A stretch of DNA of 64,000 bases from Cloeon dipterum (lineage: Eukaryota > Arthropoda > Insecta > Ephemeroptera > Baetidae), in assembly GCF_949628265.1 (NCBI RefSeq), contig NC_088787.1, positions 32,228,844 through 32,292,843 of the forward strand. The letters are read 5' to 3'. Both the position numbers and the translations under genes were made by a program. Of the stretch, positions 25,805 through 37,539 are shown in pieces; the first letter of the stretch is position 1, and every line of letters starts with the position of its first letter. The notes below the pieces were generated by a model. The model did not search any database. It saw nothing but the letters and a program-made list of their open reading frames with translations, and was not told where the DNA came from.

Positions 25805-28464
25805 ATGGCTACCCATGTACAACTGTTGGTTACTTTAACCCTTTTCATAGGGAGCAGTCACTCAAGGGACATTATTCCCAGGGTAAAAATCAATAATTAC
25901 TTAATATATCACTTTGAACCTTTTTTTCCCGTTGAATCATCTGAAATTTTAAATTTTCACTTGTAGTGGCCTGCTGACTTCGGCCGTGTGGCTACTGAAC
26001 CAAGAAATGACCCTGACTTCTCCGACTTTGATAATAGAGAAGAATTGGAGAGTCGCTCAGGGCGCCGACATGAGAGTCGCAGATACCAACCTAATATGCA
26101 CCCTTTTCAACAACCTGCACAACAAGACGATGTACAGTTGTCACCTTCATATAAAAGTTAGTTGATATAAATAGCTGGTCACTCTGAATTGTTAAACATT
26201 GCACATTAAATCAACCAGACAACAGTAAAAGGTTGCACTTGGAAGCAAAATATTTTTGTTACACCCCAACCTCTTCAATAATTTATGCATAAATTATATT
26301 GTAGAGGCACTGTGATTGGCTCGGCGCTCAACATTAATTTTCAACAATCAAAATATTGTTAGATTTTAAATAAAAGGCGAGAGAAGATTTGGCGACGATT
26401 ATTCACCAACCAGAGGCTGACAAGATCTGAAGAAGACGAACCAGAAGACGAGCCAGGACCGAGTCAGCGACACGCAGACATCCTACTCCGCCAATAAACT
26501 CCCTTTTTTTTATATGGAAGGTCATTCTCTCATTTAGACCCCCATATAATTATGTCTTCTTCAGATCTTGTCAGCCTCTGGTTGGTGAATAATCGTCGCC
26601 AAATCTTCTCTCGCCTTTTATTTAAAATCTAATTATGTTGATTGTTGAAAATTAATGTTGAGCGCCGAGCCAATCACAGTGCCCCTACAATACAGTCACA
26701 ATGAAATTATCAAATAGTAACATCTCTCATTTTCCACAGACGATTTTGAGGAAGTTGCCGGGTGGCCTCAATCGCAGTTAAAACTTGGCCAGATCTCTGC
26801 CGTCACATTTGACACGTCAGGAAACGTTGTTATATTCCACAGAGGAGACCACGTTTGGGATGCAACGACTTTTGACAACTCTGACACGTATCTGAAGAAA
26901 AACGAAGGGCCAATTGAAAAAAATACAATCATCACTCTCAACCCTGACTCTGGTCAGGTCATCCACCAATGGGGCGCCAATTTGTAATTCATTTTAACTG
27001 GCTTAAAATTGTTTGTAATGATGAATTTCCAGATTTTTTATTCCCCACGGAATTACTATCGATAGCAGTGGGAATGTATTTCTGACAGACGTGGCTCTGC
27101 ACCAAGTCTTCAAGTTCCCACCCCGTGGAGGCCAAGGGAAACCCTTGATGGTGCTTGGCACTAGGTTTGAACACGGTGCCGACCGAAACCACTTTTGCAA
27201 GCCAACAGCAGTCGCCGTCACCAAATCTGGAGACTTCTTTGTTGCCGACGGCTACTGCAACCACCGCGTCATTAAATTCAACAGCAAGGGCGAATTTTTG
27301 ATGCAATTTGGACAAAGAGCTCACACTCTAGGTTCGTACTGCGCAAAGATTGCAAAGCCATAAAAATTTTCAGCCAGATGAATAATTGATATTATCATTT
27401 TTTACTCCATCAGATCCAGACCAAATGAAACCACTGCCACCTTCAGCATTCTCTATTCCACATGCTCTAGCACTTATTGAGGATAAGAATTTGATAAGTG
27501 TTGCTGACCGAGAAAATGGAAGAATCCAGATATTCAGAATTAACAATGGATCTTTTGCTGGACAAATCAAACTGCGAGAGTTTGGCCGGCGCCTATTTAG
27601 CATCGCTTACACCCCTTTGCAAGGTGATACCCAAATACCACACATAATTGCAAATGACTGACAAACTGTTATGACCACAATCAGGGGGAATGCTGTTCGC
27701 TGTCAACGGACCTGACTTTTACGACGCGAGCATCCCTGTGCGAGGCTTTGCGATAGGAATATCTAGTCGGCAAGTCGTTTCCACTTTTGGGAATTTCAAA
27801 AATCCACACGACCTAACTGTGTCCTATGACGGTCGCGAAGTATACGTGGCGGAAATCGACCCTTACAAAATAACTAAATTTATCGACAGTGAGTCGGGTA
27901 GCTTGAGGTTTAGAATGAGATAATTAAAACAAAATAATTGCAGAAAGTAGTGGTAATGCTACTATCCAGAGAGTCGAATCCCCTGCTGTTGTTGAAGATA
28001 AAGCACCACCAGCAGGTAATTTAAGAAAAATAGACACATTAATGCAATTAAATGCACCGTGGAACAACTTTCAGTTGAAATAACCGAGTCTCCGCGACAG
28101 TTTCTGCCCATGATTGAAGAGTCGCCACATGTGCTTCCACAAAGTGTGGAAGCCCTTATTGTGGTCGCAGCCCTTGTGTCCATCAGCATGGTTGCTGTGA
28201 TATTTGTCTTGGTCAGGAGGAGAGGAAGAGGTAAAATCAATCAAATTCTCTGATTTTTTGATCTAACTGAATGCTGTAGGGCCCTGTTGCTACTGGTTCT
28301 GCAATAAAAAATGGCATGTTGGACGAACACCTACAGAAACCTTCAAACTCGGCCACCTGCTGGACCCCCACTCTGGATTTGAGTTGGTTGGCCAGGAAAT
28401 GAGTGATGAAGAAATTGACGACGAATCGGACCCACTATCAAACTCTTTTGCGACAAAAGCCTAA
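25805..28464 (+). CDS. PAL: Membrane-anchored peptidyl-alpha-hydroxyglycine alpha-amidating lyase
   Basis: Nine in-phase exons: 25805-25882, 25967-26156, 26740-26983, 27033-27331, 27414-27623, 27685-27888, 27944-28015, 28075-28230 and 28280-28464; 545 residues. A signal peptide (LLVTLTLFIGSSHS) is followed by an acidic/basic prodomain, then an NHL-type six-bladed propeller (about residues 90-410). Blade repeats include FFIPHGITIDSSGNVFLTD, CKPTAVAVTKSGDFFVADGY, FSIPHALALIEDKNLISVAD and NPHDLTVSYDGREVYVAE. The last hundred residues hold a single transmembrane helix (about 459-480, IVVAALVSISMVAVIFVLV), an RRRGRG stop-transfer and an acidic cytosolic tail. The enzyme completes C-terminal amidation of neuropeptides after PHM hydroxylates the glycine, in the secretory pathway; arthropods encode PHM and PAL as separate genes. 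The transmembrane anchor points to a membrane-bound PAL rather than a soluble form. Intron 2 carries an LTR-like inverted repeat. Confidence 0.93.
26298..26691. mobile_element. Inverted LTR-like repeat pair in PAL intron 2
   Basis: A left arm (26298-26437) and a right arm (26554-26691) are nearly identical in inverted orientation; a few substitutions and a short indel separate them. Between them, 26438-26553 continues the left unit and ends near an AATAAA at 26493-26498 and a T-run. The arm includes a TATA-like TTTAAATAAAAGG and, downstream, GGCGAGAGAAGATTTGG, so the left unit has the layout of a short LTR-type promoter, transcript start and poly(A) signal. No coding sequence and no clear target duplication. 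It could also be a TRIM- or SINE-derived foldback. Confidence 0.6.
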
Positions 28465-28853
28465 TTTTTACACTCTTAATCTAAGCGCACAATGTGGCTC
28501 CTTCCACCATTCACTGCATTTATTTTTAAATAGTTAAAAACATTCTTGTCACTGTGTACTTAAAAAATGTTTTATTTCCTTTCATGAGCTTAAGTTTTGT
28601 CAGGATTTTAATTTGTGCACGCAACTTGTAAATATTATCATCTATGGTGATTCATATCAATGAATGATGCTGTGTCTAGTAAAATTGATGTAACTGTTCA
28701 AATCTGATATCAAATAATAACTTATTTACTAACCGGTAATTATTGCTGTATAAATATATCTGAATTGCAAATAAATCCTGTTTTATTTGCAATCAAATTA
28801 AATGGTGGACTAAAATTTGTTACATCAGCAACTTAACTGGTTTGTTGGACAGT
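28465..28853. other. PAL / COX16 convergent 3' region
   Basis: AT-rich convergent intergenic DNA, probably 3' UTR sequence of both genes; an AAATAAA is present near 28768. No gene seen. Confidence 0.45.
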
Positions 28854-29748
28854 CTACTTTTCCCAGGGTCTTGGTCCTCGTTTGTTTTCCCAATGATCAA
28901 TGTCAATCTGAAAAAGGGTTTCAAATTAAAATCGCAAAATTGGATACGCAGTTTCAATTTTCAACTTTCCAGAGAAAAACAAGTCTAGATATCTTAAGGG
29001 ATAGTTAAGATTGATATTTTAAGGGTTGAACTTCATTTATTAAATAAGTCAACTCAAAAAGAAGTCATAAATACCTTCTTAATTTTTTCAAACTCTGTCT
29101 CAACAGTAACCTCTCCAACACTTTTAACAGGTTTTTTGCATCCCATTTCCTTTACTTCTTCAGGTTTAAATGCTTCTTTTTTAGAGAATTTGTACCTGGA
29201 AAATTGGTTCATATATCAACAATGAAGTGACATAAAATTTAAGAGTTGACAATACGAATGCTTCATTATAACCATCATAATTTATTTCATAATATACTTC
29301 AAATACATTCATATATTATGTAATACCACACAACATAATTATGTACTCTTATGATTGAAAACATTATTTATACAGCAAAATAAAAAAAAAACACTTAAAT
29401 GGATCTTTTCTTTACGTATCTATTTATGTAATTAGCACGAAATTGAATAAATGACAGATTTTGCACAGAAAGCAATGATGCAAGTTTTTTATTTCTTTCA
29501 TTGCAAGAATTCATTTAAATGAATGTCTATAACATACATAATAGCCGCTTAAATATATCCTTCCATGTATAATATAATATTTCCCGCAGAGTAGAGCCAT
29601 TTAAGGGTTTATTTTTTCAGAAATTATATCACCAAGGGGAGGCATACCTGATTTGAGCAAATTCTTTTAAGCCGAAAGAACCGCCTAATACCAAAACTAA
29701 AAAAGGTACCGCGTATTTTGTTGATTTTCTTCTAAAAAACGATGTCAT
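28854..29748 (-). CDS. COX16: Cytochrome c oxidase assembly protein COX16
   Basis: Three in-phase exons: 29748-29648, 29195-29075 and 28907-28854, for 91 residues. The N-terminus is short and basic (MTSFFRRKSTKY). A single membrane segment follows (AVPFLVLVLGGSFGL), then the family signature KEFAQIRY, a charged linker, and the conserved end DHWENKRGPRPWEK. COX16 is an inner mitochondrial membrane protein that helps insert COX2 into cytochrome oxidase. Length is a little shorter than the human protein (106) because the C-terminus stops right after the GPRPWE motif. The start is the only Met before the membrane segment. No single exon encodes more than 41 residues, so ORF-only annotation would miss it. 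Divergent from RpL8. Confidence 0.92.
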
Positions 29749-30519
29749 TCTGTGAACCTTTTTAAATGTCCAATCTGAGTGCAGTAAATTTCCTGCTCGT
29801 CAAAGCAATTTAAGTAAAGTCAATAGTTTTGTCAAATTTATGTTGTGCTAGGATTAAAACTTGTAACAAAAACACAGTGCTAGGTGGAAGGTGTTCACTT
29901 TCAGACACAGACAGAATGAGCATGTGCGTAATTGGGCGTAACCACAACACAAGTAGGGGCGGTACCAGTTTTTGCCGATCTTTTCAGACCTAGCTCCTTG
30001 AAATATTAGATAACCGGTAAGTATTGTTTAATTTCTTCATATTTTTAAAGACATTTTATTAGTTTCATGTGATTAATTTTATTTCAACTTTCAATGATTA
30101 CGAACAAAATTCAATTGGAGGTTCTTAACTAGAAGAATATTTCTTCGAACTGTTTCTTTTAAATATTTCTGTTTAAAGAATACCGGTTACTACGATTCTA
30201 TCAACATCGAACCGACAGCTTCTCTTAACTCTCAAACCCACGTCGCTGTAAGGTAGGAATTTGTTAGGGCATTGCTATTTTATATTTCAAAATAACTTGA
30301 AAATCTCGAGCCATCTGACCGAATTTAGGTTGTGCAGTTGTTCATTATTGTTTCATTTAATGAGATATAAGCTTAATTTCTTTAAATATATGCTCTTGTC
30401 ACAAATTCGAGCTCTGTTATCATGCATGTTATTCACGACTCTCCCAACCTCGCACATTGTTTACCACGACAACTGCATGTTCTCAAAATTTGGGACTAAT
30501 ATAAAATTTCTCTTTTAGA
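29749..30519. promoter_or_regulatory. COX16 / RpL8 divergent promoter and RpL8 5' UTR
   Basis: A pyrimidine-rich start CTTTTCAGACC at about 29974 fits a ribosomal-protein TOP initiator. It is followed by a short exon ending in the strong donor AACCG|GTAAGTATT at 30018. The next acceptor (CTTTTAG at 30518) lies directly before the RpL8 ATG, so the RpL8 5' UTR exon is about 45 nt. Another potential exon near 30170-30250 with donor GTAGGA may be an alternative. Confidence 0.5.
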
Positions 30520-32125
30520 ATGGGACGTGTTATTCGTGCTCAGAGGAAGGGTGCGGGGAGCGTCTTCCGCTCTCACACAAAGCACCGCAAAGGAGCACCC
30601 CGGCTTCGCGCTTTGGACTTTGCTGAGCGTCATGGTTACACTAAGGGAGTTGTAAAAGTGAGTACTTAGCACATGTGCTGCTTTCAAGTTCAATTAACTA
30701 ACTACTCTACTTCAAATTAAAGGATATTATCCACGACCCTGGCCGTGGTGCTCCCCTGGCTGTTGTCCACTTCAGGGACCCGTACAGGTTTAAGACGCGC
30801 AAAGAGCTGTTCGTTGCCCCCGAAGGCATGTACACCGGCCAGTTCTTGTACTGCGGTAGGAAGGCCACCCTCAGCATTGGCAATGTTATGCCTGTCGGCC
30901 AGATGCCCGAAGGTACCATTGTTTGCAACTTGGAGGAGAAGACTGGCGACCGAGGCCGCTTGGCCAGGGCGTCCGGAAACTACGCCACCATCATCGCTCA
31001 CAACCCTGACACCAAGAAGACCCGTGTCAAACTGCCCTCTGGAGCTAAGAAAGTTATGCCCTCCAACAACCGTGCCATGGTTGGTGAGTATCTGAACTGA
31101 ATTTGATTTATTGATTTGATTCCTCGTGTGGCTCTACCACCATTGCTTTGATGAAACATTTTACTAGTGATTGCTTTAACTGTGGTGAATATTTTTACCT
31201 TTTATGCAATGCAAGAGTTAGTGTGAAATCTGTATGATTGACAATACAAGTCGCAAAAATAATATCGTTTGTGCCACGGAAAATATTTCAATCACAAACT
31301 GCCACTTTGTAGTAAAAGCTTGACAGACATTTTCGCCAATGGTAAAATTGTCCGAACTCACTGTTTTACTTCATGGGGCTCCAATGCAAGTTGATGTTTC
31401 ACTTGACTGATCAGAATTGACTGTTTCCACAATAGTCAGTTCTGAAAATTTTACCATTGATGAAAAGTCCGTCGGACTTGAGCTACAAAGTGGAAAGTTG
31501 GAGATCGGACTTTTTTACAAAGCATGAACGATATTATTAGATTATAGCCTTGCCCTATTTAAATGTATTGTGCAAGTTTCTTGACCTTTGCTTTTTAAGT
31601 TGATTGATATAATAGTTACTAAATTTTATACACTACTAATATCATATTTGCCGCAAATTTAAACATGGTACATGAGTATTAATATTCTGGAGAGATCAGA
31701 TTGTTCAATTAATTTTTAATGAATTTCATCTGCGTATGTCTGAGTGTTTGGATGCTTCATTAGTATGTGGATTCATTTCTAATCAAAATAAAATCATGTA
31801 GCAAGGGTTGTGGAATTTTCTCAACTAATGTTTGTTATTTTAATTTTCAGGCATTGTTGCTGGCGGTGGCCGTATTGACAAGCCTGTGCTGAAGGCAGGT
31901 CGCGCATACCACAAGTACAAGGCCAAGCGCAACAGCTGGCCTAAGGTCCGTGGTGTGGCCATGAACCCTGTGGAGCATCCCCACGGTGGTGGTAACCATC
32001 AACACATTGGTAAGGCTTCCACTGTCAAGAGAGGAACCAGTGCCGGTCGCAAGGTTGGTCTTATTGCTGCCAGAAGAACAGGCAGAATCAGAGGAGGAAA
32101 GACCAGCCAGAACAAGGACGATTAG
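30520..32125 (+). CDS. RpL8: 60S ribosomal protein L8 (uL2)
   Basis: Three in-phase exons: 30520-30657, 30723-31083 and 31851-32125; 257 residues, the normal length. It begins [16 protein letters not shown] and includes the uL2 signature segments ([33 protein letters not shown]) and the peptidyl-transferase-proximal loop ([19 protein letters not shown]), whose histidine is hydroxylated in many eukaryotes. The C-terminus is the basic GKTSQNKDD. It is a core large-subunit protein next to the catalytic centre. Codon use is clearly GC-richer than in flanking genes, as expected for a highly expressed gene. Intron 2 (31084-31850) contains a foldback element. A poly(A) signal AATAAA is at 32151-32156. 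Confidence 0.98.
31302..31493. repeat. Foldback element in RpL8 intron 2
   Basis: An imperfect inverted repeat with arms of about 55 bp: CCACTTTGTAG (31302-31312) faces CTACAAAGTGG (31483-31493), and CAATGGTAAAATT faces AATTTTACCATTG. A second, inner hairpin is formed by CAGAATTGACT and AGTCAGTTCTG. It is non-coding and about 190 bp long, consistent with a MITE. I could not define a target duplication. Confidence 0.6.
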
Positions 32126-32792
32126 GCATAATTTTTACTCTGGTGTAACTAATAAAATTTGTTCCATTTGGACACAAAAAATCAATTCTTCTCTGCATAT
32201 TCCTCAAATGCTTGACCTTTAAAACTAGAGCTTAAATTATTTTTAAGTCCTATCGTAGAAGAAGCGTCTCAAACATGAGATTATATTTAATATTTCAATC
32301 TTGATTACTTTTGCAGATTAAATTCAATCTCTTGGTACCAAGTCTACTTGCCTGATAAGGTACCTTTTTCTAACCTTCCGCGGGATGAAATCTATATATT
32401 TTCTAGTTTCTGTCCCTCACCATTAATCCCACACTATTCCATTTTGTTTTTTTAATAAATCAAAAGACAATGTTATGCATGGTTGAAAATTACAAATAGA
32501 AATTTCTGCGAAATTTTTATGAACTCAACTAGAACTCATTCACTTGATTTTCCCTGGAATAGATGCATGTATTTTATTCACTAATTTTGTAGGATGTTTA
32601 ATTTTTGTAGTTTTGATTGAAATTAAGATTTCAGCCCCTCACCTCAAATTAGTGGGAGCCCTCAAGGATCTTTATAACAGCGTGGTAGACACAGGATAAT
32701 AATTATGTCAATGGATTTGAATCCTAATAGTTACTCGACTGGTTTACTGTAGAATATTCTATCGCTGACTGAATTTTTAATGCTAAACAGTC
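32126..32792. other. RpL8 downstream intergenic DNA
   Basis: AT-rich sequence up to the left target duplication of the hAT foldback. No gene or RNA seen. Confidence 0.5.
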
Positions 32793-32800
32793 GAGTGAAC

Positions 32801-34597
32801 TAGTGCTTTGCGCGGGTACAAATTTTCAACCCAAACCCGCACCAAACCCGCTTATTTCGTACCGCACCCATATCTTTTTTCAAAATTTGAACCCGCACCC
32901 GCACCAACCCGCACTACGCCAACCCGCACCCGCAATCCGCCATATTGGATTTGCAAAATCTGGACCCGCACCCGCGGGTTTGGTGCGGGTTTTGCGGGTT
33001 CAACCCTCAAACCCGCGACCCGCGTAAAACAGTTGAGAAAATCCCGACTTTCCAATTTTTGCGGGTTTTGCGGGCGTTTAAAGGTCAAAATCTGGGAATT
33101 TTTGATTAATTCGCAACTTTGCCCAGGGTAGTCCTAGAAAAAAAATAAAAAACCCGTAAACTCGTCTCAACAAGGCAAACAACTTTTACATTGACCTCAA
33201 AGTAGTAGGTCAAAGGTCAAGGTCACAAAAATTAATTTTTGAAATTTAAACTCAAATTTGAAAATGAATAAAATATATTGAAATTTTTTAATTTTTTTCG
33301 AAGCCATTTTGTAGAACACAAAAAAATAAGTTAAAAACGTTAAAATTGAGAGTGGCGTTTTTCCTCATTTTTTTTTTAATAAAAAATGAAAACTTCGAAA
33401 GCCCTTGTTTTTTGAGGTTGGTTAAAAACGATGGTTGACCAAATCTCGACTTCTAATCATCCGAATTTCAAAAACCACATATCGTAGACTCCTATCGACA
33501 TCTCTAAGTGCACTAAAGGGGTATAATTCGATTTTATATTTTATTTTAAAATTGAGACGAGATTTTTAGTGCAGAATTCGAGATTTGGAGCTCATCAAGC
33601 ATTTTATTGCACCCTTGTCTCGATAAAAACTTTGTGCACCCGAATCTCGGGTTGTGGTTGTGGTGGTCCTATTTACAAAAAAATAAGTTCCGTTTGAAAG
33701 TCTTGAAGTGAACTAAGTAATTGAATGGATTTGAAGAAAACAATCACTCGTTAACATCATGATATGGTGTTGAAACAAACGAAAAAATTCTAAATTTCAA
33801 GTTATTGAGGGGGTTAAAAAGGGGTTAGGGGTTGGTGGTTCTCGTACCCCTTTAGTGCACTTAGAGACGTCAAGAGGAGTCTAACGGTATGCGGTTTTTG
33901 AAATTCGGATGATTAGAAGTCGAGATTAGGTGAATCATCGTTTTTTACCAACCTCAAAAACAAGGGTTTTTGAAATTTTCAGTTTTTATAAAAAAAATAT
34001 GAGGAAAAACGCCATTCAAAATTTTAACGTTTTTAACTTAATTTTTCTTGCTCTACAAAATGACTATGTAATTTTTTTCTTAATATTCATTTTCAAATTT
34101 GAATTTAAAATCAAAAAATGAATTTTTGTGACCTTGACCTTTGACCTACCACTTTGAAGTCAATATAAAAGTTGATTGCCTTGTTAAGACGAGTTTACGA
34201 TTTTTTAAATTTTTGTTCTAGGACCACCCTGAGCAAAGTTATGAAGTACTCAAAATTCCCATATTTTGACCTTTGAACGCCCGCAAACCCCGCAAAAATT
34301 GGAAAGTCGGGGTTTTTTCAACTGTTTTTTCGGTCAATTAGGGCAAAGTTAACGCAAAAAAATTTCATCAAAATCCATTGACCCCTGGACAACAATTTGT
34401 TGAGTTCAGAGATTGTGGCTCAATTACAAAAAAGTTGCGGGTTTGCCGAGTCAACCCGCACCCGCACCAACCCGCACTACGCCAACCCGCACCCGCAATC
34501 CGCCATATTGGATTTGCAAAATCTGGACCCGCACCCGCGGGTTTGGTGCGGGTTTTGCGGGTTCAACCCTCAAACCCGCGACCCGCGCAAAGCACTA
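32801..34597. mobile_element. hAT-superfamily foldback transposon, 1797 bp, non-autonomous
   Basis: The element has 17-bp perfect terminal inverted repeats starting TAGTGCTTTGCGCGGGT, which fits the hAT YARNG end. It is flanked by an exact 8-bp direct duplication, GAGTGAAC, at 32793-32800 and 34598-34605, the hAT target-site length. Inside, a long inverted repeat (roughly 33030-33530 against 33840-34330) makes most of it one large imperfect hairpin around a spacer of about 300 bp. Near both ends lies a GC-rich block rich in ACCCGC and its reverse; this block (about 32890-33025 and 34455-34588) is present in the same orientation at both ends, unlike the inner arms. The open frames in it (60-107 codons) are low-complexity translations of these repeats and encode no transposase. 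Confidence 0.85.
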
Positions 34598-34605
34598 GAG
34601 TGAAC

Positions 34606-35180
34606 AACAATTGAACCAAGGGAATGTCCGCTCCTGTGCTTTGAAGGGATCCACTTGCATTTAATAACAATGTTGTAACAACAATAATTGATCAGTTGCT
34701 TCAGTTAATGTGGATTGAGGCCAACGTGTGAATTTTATGGGGTATAATATTCTTTCTGCCAAAATCATGATCTTCAACAATGAGACGGTGCTTGCCGCTA
34801 GATTACGTTTAAAACTTTGGAGCTGATATTCTCTAAAATCAAGCTGTGTTAATTTGAGCTCTTTCCTAATTTTCAGTTCATATTTAAAAAACCTAAGGTA
34901 AAAATTATTTTTCAGTACTAATCCACTTTAAGTCTACAATAAATCCCTTCGCTTGGTAGGAGTCACCTAATAAACATTCAATTATTCTTATTTGAAAACG
35001 TAGTTATTTAAGTTTTAATCATTTCTTAACTTACATTTCACAAAATACATTCTTATGAAGTTAAATGATAGTTTTTATTACAAATAATTAATTATCTTTG
35101 TTTAAGTGAAGATTCTTATATTCCAATAACAAATAACATTTTTAGTATAAAATATTTTCTGACAATCAAAATATCTCATA
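34606..35180. other. Intergenic DNA between foldback and FAM174
   Basis: AT-rich, without a supported gene; the right part is probably FAM174 3' UTR. Confidence 0.45.
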
Positions 35181-35839
35181 TTATTTAACAGGAAGCTCAA
35201 AGAGTACTTCATTTTCATCATCATCGGCCTCAAGGTGCGCCATTTCTAGGTCGTCCCTATCAGAAATGACTCCATATTTATGGACTCTGGCCTTTGTTTG
35301 ATTCAGTCTAAAAAAGAGGGTTGAAATTAGAGAACATAGTTGGCAAATCTATCTAATGAAAAACTTTACCTTAAAGCTCTGACAATAAAATACATCATAA
35401 CTATAACGCTAAGGCCAAGGAAAACGTAAAAACCCCGGAGCAAGGAGCCTGGGTTGACTTTGCCTCCAGGGCCAACAGGTGTGACAGCCGACGTGGAGTT
35501 TTGTTCCTTTGATAAGGTAGCATTCAGGGTGCTGTTGCCTGGTAGTGCTGGTGCAGGCGAACTGGTGATTACACTACTAGTGTTCTTCAAAGGCGCATCT
35601 ATTGGATCTGCTTTGTCCTTTTTCTTGATTTTGGACGGCGTGTGCAACCCATCGCTGCCGGCTTTGTTTTTAATGGCATCTGGCAACAACTGATCTGAGG
35701 CAGAGTACAGATGTTGTGGCGTGAGGCTGCTGTCCTTTTGCTGGAGCTGGCCTTCACTGTACTGTTCGGCGACCGCCGGACAGAGGAGCACAAGGTTGCT
35801 AATTAAAATTACTCTACACAGGACGGCTCCAGACGGCAT
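35181..35839 (-). CDS. FAM174: FAM174-type single-pass membrane protein
   Basis: Two in-phase exons, 35839-35370 and 35307-35181, give 198 residues. A signal peptide (VILISNLVLLCPAVA) is followed by a Ser/Thr/Pro/Asn-rich luminal or extracellular stretch with several N-glycosylation sequons (NTS, NST, NAT), then the conserved core PGSLLRGFYVFLGLSVIVMMYF, whose second half is the transmembrane helix, and RALRLNQTKARVHKYGV. The cytosolic tail is acidic (DRDDLEMAHLEADDDENEV). This layout matches the FAM174 family of Golgi/plasma-membrane proteins; their role is poorly known, with human members linked to Golgi integrity and cholesterol transport. I cannot assign a subfamily (A, B or C). A minus-strand acceptor near 35945 suggests a non-coding first exon upstream. 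Confidence 0.88.
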
Positions 35840-37539
35840 GTTTCTTCCTTTCAGCCCAACAATTATGCCATCAACTCTTTAGGAGTTTTAACATGTTAAA
35901 AAATATTTTTGGTTTACACGTTGTTCATTTTGTGACGTTTATGTTCCTGGAAAAAGAAAACATAATTATTTGTTAGCTCACGAAGAAATGTCCAACTAGG
36001 ATTATAAAAACTTACTTTAAAAGCAAAAACCCACTGTGTACTACTTCTAATTAACTTGTATGTCTGGGAGCTCTCTCATGAAATCCAAAAGCCACATCCT
36101 CTTTCTCCCCCGCTCAACACAAACACAGCCTTATCGACGGTGCACGGTGCAGTCGTGTCCCGCTGGAGGATTGGAGCAAATTGTGCGAATGTGCGGCGCG
36201 CTCGACGTGTATTTGTGAGCACACTCGGAGGGGGAAAGGGCGCCAAAATGATCTATTGCGTAGCAAAGGAAGAACATAATTATTTTCCAATTCCAAATAA
36301 TAATATTCAATATTTTAAACTCCTTTAAAATTGGCTCGGCAATAAGCTCTATTTTTAGTATAGCAAACAGCAAATTATAAAATACATCAATGAATAGAAA
36401 TTAAATAAATGTTATAACTTATAAGAGAGCGGAATTTTTCCCTTTTTGCTAATAAATAAAATTAAATTTAATATTAAACATACAATTAAGGCGCAGACAA
36501 TTCTATTCAGTTATTTCAGTTTGTTTCTTCCAAACAAGAGTAACTAATTATTTAAAATTGAAAAATCAGTAAATTAAATTTTTGGAGTAATAAAGGCGCA
36601 TTTTTAGTAGTGTTAACAAAAACCCGCTGAAACTCATGATTAAAATATTAGCGAAATTTACGTTAGTTACCCCTACTCTCCATAGTCTCGCTACTACAAC
36701 TAAACATAAAAAATCATATAGCATATATATATTTGATATTAATAAGTATAACTCTAACAAATTAGGTTAGTGGTTTAATTCCTGGGGTGTTCAGACAATT
36801 ATTAATATTTCTAGATTTTATAATTTCTCGCTGGTTTGTGTTGCACGGAAATGGGTTCCCAAGTAACTGCGAGTAAATTCAAAATGTATTACTTATGATT
36901 TTATTTAGAAAAAAATTACTCTTAAATAATTTACAAGCGTAAAAAATTGAAATATCAACGGTTTAAATTCTAAAGTTTTAGAATCATTACAATGGTGGTA
37001 AAAAGTGCTCACTGCCAATCAATTCTAAATATTTCAGAACTGTAACATTTTTTCGCTTTCCTAAGATTTCAGTATTGGGGGAAAAATAGTTTACGAATAT
37101 AAAAATGAGCATTGTTAAAAATATTATTATTGCGCGCCACTGCGCAATTTTGAAGCGCGCGAGCTGCTATGGCTGTTGCTGATCAGTTTAGGTTTACAAA
37201 ATTCAAAACAAACTCTGTCTACATAATTTTTAAAATCCTCATTTTCTTTTTCTTAAATAAAGCATGTCACACATATAATATTTTTTGTTCCTATATTAAT
37301 CATGATTATTTTGGCCTGCGTTTTTCTAGTGCCTCATTTAATTAATTTATGCTTTGCATGATAATCATTCCGAGAATTTTCAAAATCGCGTAGATTATGA
37401 GGACGTTTGAAAGATATCTCTTGAAAATAGCATCATAACATTTTATTTAATGAAGCCACTAACTGGAATAAGTAGATTATACAAACTGACAGCAAATATC
37501 ACAAATAATTTTTATATACATATTTAGGGAGCACTCAAT
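35840..37539. other. FAM174 promoter and AT-rich intergenic DNA
   Basis: A GC-rich, CpG-containing patch at 36100-36250 is a likely FAM174 promoter. The rest is AT-rich. A short palindromic GC segment (GCGCGCCACTGCGC, then AAGCGCGCGAGC) lies at 37130-37165. No gene recognised. Confidence 0.4.

Noticed and set aside
31150-31412. C-box-like TGATGA and a later CTGA in RpL8 intron 2, as a snoRNA
   Set aside because: The two boxes are about 250 nt apart and no closing stem is visible; the foldback explains the structure better.
32803-34614. Pro/Arg/Thr-rich frames at both ends of the hAT foldback
   Set aside because: They come from the ACCCGC repeats; the same peptides appear twice because the block is duplicated. 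There is no transposase.
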